Source of the DNA: DATJMJ01 sp035503915
Lineage (GTDB): Bacteria > Actinomycetota > Acidimicrobiia > Acidimicrobiales > Palsa-688
DNA: 64,000 nucleotides
Assembly: GCA_035503915.1 (NCBI GenBank)
Contig: DATJSU010000037.1
Location: forward strand, 62,001 to 126,000
Direction of reading: 5' to 3'
Positions 61,748-64,000 of the stretch are shown here, piece after piece. The number at the start of each line of letters is the position of its first letter. The first letter of the stretch is position 1. The translations under genes and the position numbers were made by a program. The notes beneath the pieces were generated by a model, which was not told where the DNA came from, did no database searches, and was given only the letters and a program-made list of their open reading frames with translations.

Positions 61748-61806
61748 AGGGAGCAGAGGTCGCGCGCCGTAAAGAAGGGTTCCTGGCGCGACGGTCAAAC
61801 AGCAGG

Positions 61807-61909
61807 TAATATGTATTTGCCTCGGCTCGGGGTCTCCCCGGGCGAGGACCTCATCCGGAGCGGCATCTCCCGGCGTCCAAGTGGTCTACTCCGCCACCCA
61901 AAGTGGCGG
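61807..61909 (+). promoter_or_regulatory. rho leader: -10-like box and stem-loop
   Basis: The 249-base gap before rho holds TAATAT (61807-61812), a good -10 hexamer without a clear -35. A 7-bp hairpin follows (CCGCCAC and GTGGCGG, 61891-61909, loop CCAAA). No T-run follows the hairpin. A leader of this kind could serve rho autoregulation by Rho-dependent attenuation, as in E. coli. Confidence 0.4.
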
Positions 61910-61996
61910 TCCGGGTTTACGGGAGCTATCAGTCTCTGTGCTGTTCCGCCGTGTTGGTAATTAATCGCAAACTCACACCCACGACAGAGGTAGTAA

Positions 61997-63823
61997 ATGA
62001 GCGACCTGCAGCTCGAGCGTTCCGTGCTCGAAGCAAAGGAGCGGGACGAGCTCTTGGCAATCGCCCAGGCTCTGGGCTCCAAACCCGGGCCTCGTACCAA
62101 AAAGGCTGACCTGGTATCCCAAATTCTCCAGGTCACTGGCGTCGAGGCGGCCGCAGCGCCAGCGGATAAGCCGCGCCGCACGAGGGCCCGCAAGGCCGTT
62201 GCCCAAGATGGGCCGGCAGAGCAGCTGGAGCTGGCTGAGCCGCCAACCGAAGCCGCCAGCCCGGCAAGCACGAACGGCAAGGCGCGCGCCAACGGCTCCC
62301 AGGCGCTCGAGGCGCAAGAGCATGAGCGCTCGAGAGGGGACCGGGCTGCTCCCGCGGGCGGCACCAGCGCCGAGGGGAGACTGAATGGCCCGAGCGGCCC
62401 GGGCGCCCCGGGCCTGAACGGCGACCAGGCGAGCACCGCGCCGAGCGCCAGCCCCGCTTCTGCCGGCGAGGAAGGGGAAGGCCCCCAGGCCTTCCAGCGG
62501 TCTGATGGGGCCCGTCAAAGGGCAGACCAGCGAACCGACCGGGCAGATCGTGGCGACCTTGACCCGGGCCTGGGCAACAGCCGGCGCCGGCGCCGGCGCA
62601 ACCGGGAGAAGGGCCCTCGAGGCAGCGAAGGGCGGGGCGAGCGAGAGTTCACCGCCCAGGCGGCCGAGGCGCCGTACTCCGGCGAGCTCGTTACCTGCGC
62701 GGGCCTTCTCGACTTGCGCGAGGAAGGTTACGGCTTCCTTCGTACCAACGGGTACCTCGCAAGTTCGGCCGATGTGTACGTCTCCATCACGCAGGTGCGA
62801 CGCTACGGCCTCCGCAAGGGCGACGTCGTCGAAGGCGCCTTTCGCCCCGCGGCCAACAACGAGAAGTACCCGGCGCTCGTGCGCGTCGACTCTGTCAGCG
62901 GGCTCGTGCCCGACGACGCTCGCAGCCGGCCTAAGTTCGAGAACCTCACCCCCCTCTTCCCTGACGAGAAGCTCGCCCTAGAGGTGCCGGGCGACCCCGC
63001 CAACGTGACGGCCCGGATCGTCGACCTCGTATCGCCGATCGGGAAGGGCCAGCGCGGCCTCATCGTCTCACCGCCAAAGGCAGGTAAGACCACGATCCTC
63101 AAGCAGATCGCGCACTCCATCGAGGCCAACAACCCCGAGGTCCACCTCATGATCCTGCTCGTGGACGAGCGGCCCGAAGAAGTGACGGACTGGCGGCGCT
63201 CGGTCAAAGGCGAGGTCATCGCGTCCACTTTCGACCGGCCCTCGGACGAGCACACCCAGGTCGCTGAGTTGGCGATCGAGCGGGCCAAGCGCCTCCTCGA
63301 GGTCGGCAGGGACGTTGTGATAGTCCTTGACGGCATCACCCGCCTTGCGCGGGCTTACAACCTGGCGCAGCCGGCAACCGGGCGCATCATGTCAGGTGGT
63401 ATTGACACCGGGGCCCTCTACCCGCCGAAGAAGTTCTTCGGCAGTGCCCGCAATATCGAAGAGGGCGGCTCGCTGACGATCCTCGCAACGGCGCTTGTCG
63501 AGACCGGGAGCCGGATGGACGAGGTGATCTTCGAGGAGTTCAAGGGCACGGGCAACATGGAGCTCCGCCTCGACCGCAAGCTCGCCGAGAGGCGCATCTA
63601 CCCCGCCCTCGATGTCAATGCCTCGTCGACCCGCCACGAAGAGCTTCTCTTCGACCGCCAGCAGCTCCAGCAGGTCTGGAAGCTGCGCCGCGTGCTCAAC
63701 GCCCTGGCCACCGACGGCAACGCCGCCGCCGGGCTCGAGCTCCTGGTGGACAAGATCCGTACGACGCGGAGCAACGACCAGTTCTTGGCCGAAATTGCCA
63801 AGACTCCTGCTCCCGCCATCTAG
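61997..63823 (+). CDS. rho: Transcription termination factor Rho (actinobacterial long form)
   Basis: 608-residue hexameric RNA helicase. An N-terminal SAP-like segment (LLAIAQALGSKPGPRTKKADLVSQIL) precedes an extended, disordered, charged insertion (about residues 50-215) ending in an arginine block (RRRRRNREKG), typical of actinobacteria. The cold-shock RNA-binding domain includes GYGFLRTNGYLASSADVYVS. The ATPase has SPPKAGKTTILKQIA, LIVDERPEEVTDWRRSV-like text and the Q/R-loop region GSARNIEEGGSLTILATALVETGSRMDEVIFEEFKGTGN. AGAGGT precedes the ATG. Confidence 0.96.
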   Translation: MSDLQLERSVLEAKERDELLAIAQALGSKPGPRTKKADLVSQILQVTGVEAAAAPADKPRRTRARKAVAQDGPAEQLELAEPPTEAASPASTNGKARANGSQALEAQEHERSRGDRAAPAGGTSAEGRLNGPSGPGAPGLNGDQASTAPSASPASAGEEGEGPQAFQRSDGARQRADQRTDRADRGDLDPGLGNSRRRRRRNREKGPRGSEGRGEREFTAQAAEAPYSGELVTCAGLLDLREEGYGFLRTNGYLASSADVYVSITQVRRYGLRKGDVVEGAFRPAANNEKYPALVRVDSVSGLVPDDARSRPKFENLTPLFPDEKLALEVPGDPANVTARIVDLVSPIGKGQRGLIVSPPKAGKTTILKQIAHSIEANNPEVHLMILLVDERPEEVTDWRRSVKGEVIASTFDRPSDEHTQVAELAIERAKRLLEVGRDVVIVLDGITRLARAYNLAQPATGRIMSGGIDTGALYPPKKFFGSARNIEEGGSLTILATALVETGSRMDEVIFEEFKGTGNMELRLDRKLAERRIYPALDVNASSTRHEELLFDRQQLQQVWKLRRVLNALATDGNAAAGLELLVDKIRTTRSNDQFLAEIAKTPAPAI

Positions 63824-63841
63824 CCGTATTCTGTAGGAGCC

Positions 63842-64000
63842 ATGAAAGCCGACACACATCCTGAGTACGTGCAGGCGAGGGTCGTCTGCTCGTGCGGCAA
63901 CACCTTCACGACGAGGTCGACCAAGCCCGAGTTGCACACCGAGCTGTGCAACGAGTGCCACCCGTTCTTCACGGGCAAACAGAAGCTCGTCGACACAGGC
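63842..64000 (+). CDS. rpmE: 50S ribosomal protein L31, N-terminal part
   Basis: ATG at 63842 after TAGGAGCC. The 53 visible residues run MKADTHPEYVQARVVCSCGN, then TRSTKPELHTELCNECHPFFTGKQKLVDTG. The paired cysteines Cys16/Cys18 and Cys36/Cys39 form the zinc site of the C+ type L31. It is cut by the window edge. It follows rho by 18 bases, as in most actinobacteria. Confidence 0.92.
   Translation, partial: MKADTHPEYVQARVVCSCGNTFTTRSTKPELHTELCNECHPFFTGKQKLVDTG

Overview
The window is high-GC bacterial chromosome with an actinobacterial character. It carries a WhiB1-like Fe-S regulator, a PdtaS-type sensor kinase, an ArsA-like ATPase pair, sigF/rsbW, the TIGR03843/DUF3090/histidine-phosphatase trio, DUF3107, an InhA-like enoyl reductase, a lysA-hom-thrC-rho-rpmE run, and many GTG/TTG starts with 1-4 nt stop/start overlaps. 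It does not look like Mycobacterium or Streptomyces. A complete System I cytochrome c maturation locus, PilZ and GGDEF proteins and the general gene style fit a deep actinobacterial lineage such as Acidimicrobiia. That placement is inference. There are no CRISPR arrays, prophage or intact insertion sequences; the content is mostly core metabolism and signalling.

Layout. 1-3.6 kb: phosphate uptake on the minus strand (response regulator, pstB, pstS, start of pstC) with an 11-nt-phased PHO-box-like array upstream of pstB. 3.8-6.5 kb: type II fatty acid synthesis (inhA/fabI-fabG-fabZ), a divergent acyl carrier protein and pyrophosphatase. 6.6-12.9 kb: ribokinase, ComF-like phosphoribosyltransferase, DUF151 protein, and divergent valS/cysS. 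13.0-13.2 kb: a decayed MMPL/RND transporter fragment. 13.3-17.6 kb: stomatin/NfeD pair, peroxiredoxin, glycosyltransferase and diguanylate cyclase. 18.2-25.5 kb: ccdA and ccmABCDEFG plus a ccmH-TPR fusion in one plus-strand run, including a 40-codon ccmD. 25.6-28.9 kb: two zinc-ribbon AIM24 paralogues facing two PilZ paralogues. 28.9-33.1 kb: SufR-like regulator, Mrp, a molybdopterin oxidoreductase with cytochrome b, and a dNTPase.

33.2-39.8 kb: DUF3107, two ArsA-like ATPases and PdtaS on plus; whiB1 (with a CRP-like site), a lipid kinase, sigF and rsbW on minus. 40.0-42.9 kb: the conserved actinobacterial trio and a family 5 uracil-DNA glycosylase. 42.8-52.5 kb: potassium stress. kdpD-kdpE-methyltransferase-secreted CAP-like protein lie on minus. 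A 27-residue membrane peptide and kdpFABC lie on plus. 52.5-56.3 kb: an ABC exporter with a NarL-type two-component system. 56.7-57.6 kb: an unrecognised secreted protein and tRNA-Arg(CCG). 57.8-64.0 kb: lysA, hom, thrC (no thrB), rho and the start of rpmE.

The shared themes are nutrient sensing (phosphate, potassium), redox and Fe-S biology (ccm, Mrp/SufR-like, WhiB1, peroxiredoxin) and cyclic-di-GMP signalling. I found no clearly new multi-gene system. The best leads are the phosphate control region with an atypical response regulator, the small peptide ahead of kdpF, the AIM24/PilZ block and the WhiB1/PdtaS/ArsA neighbourhood.
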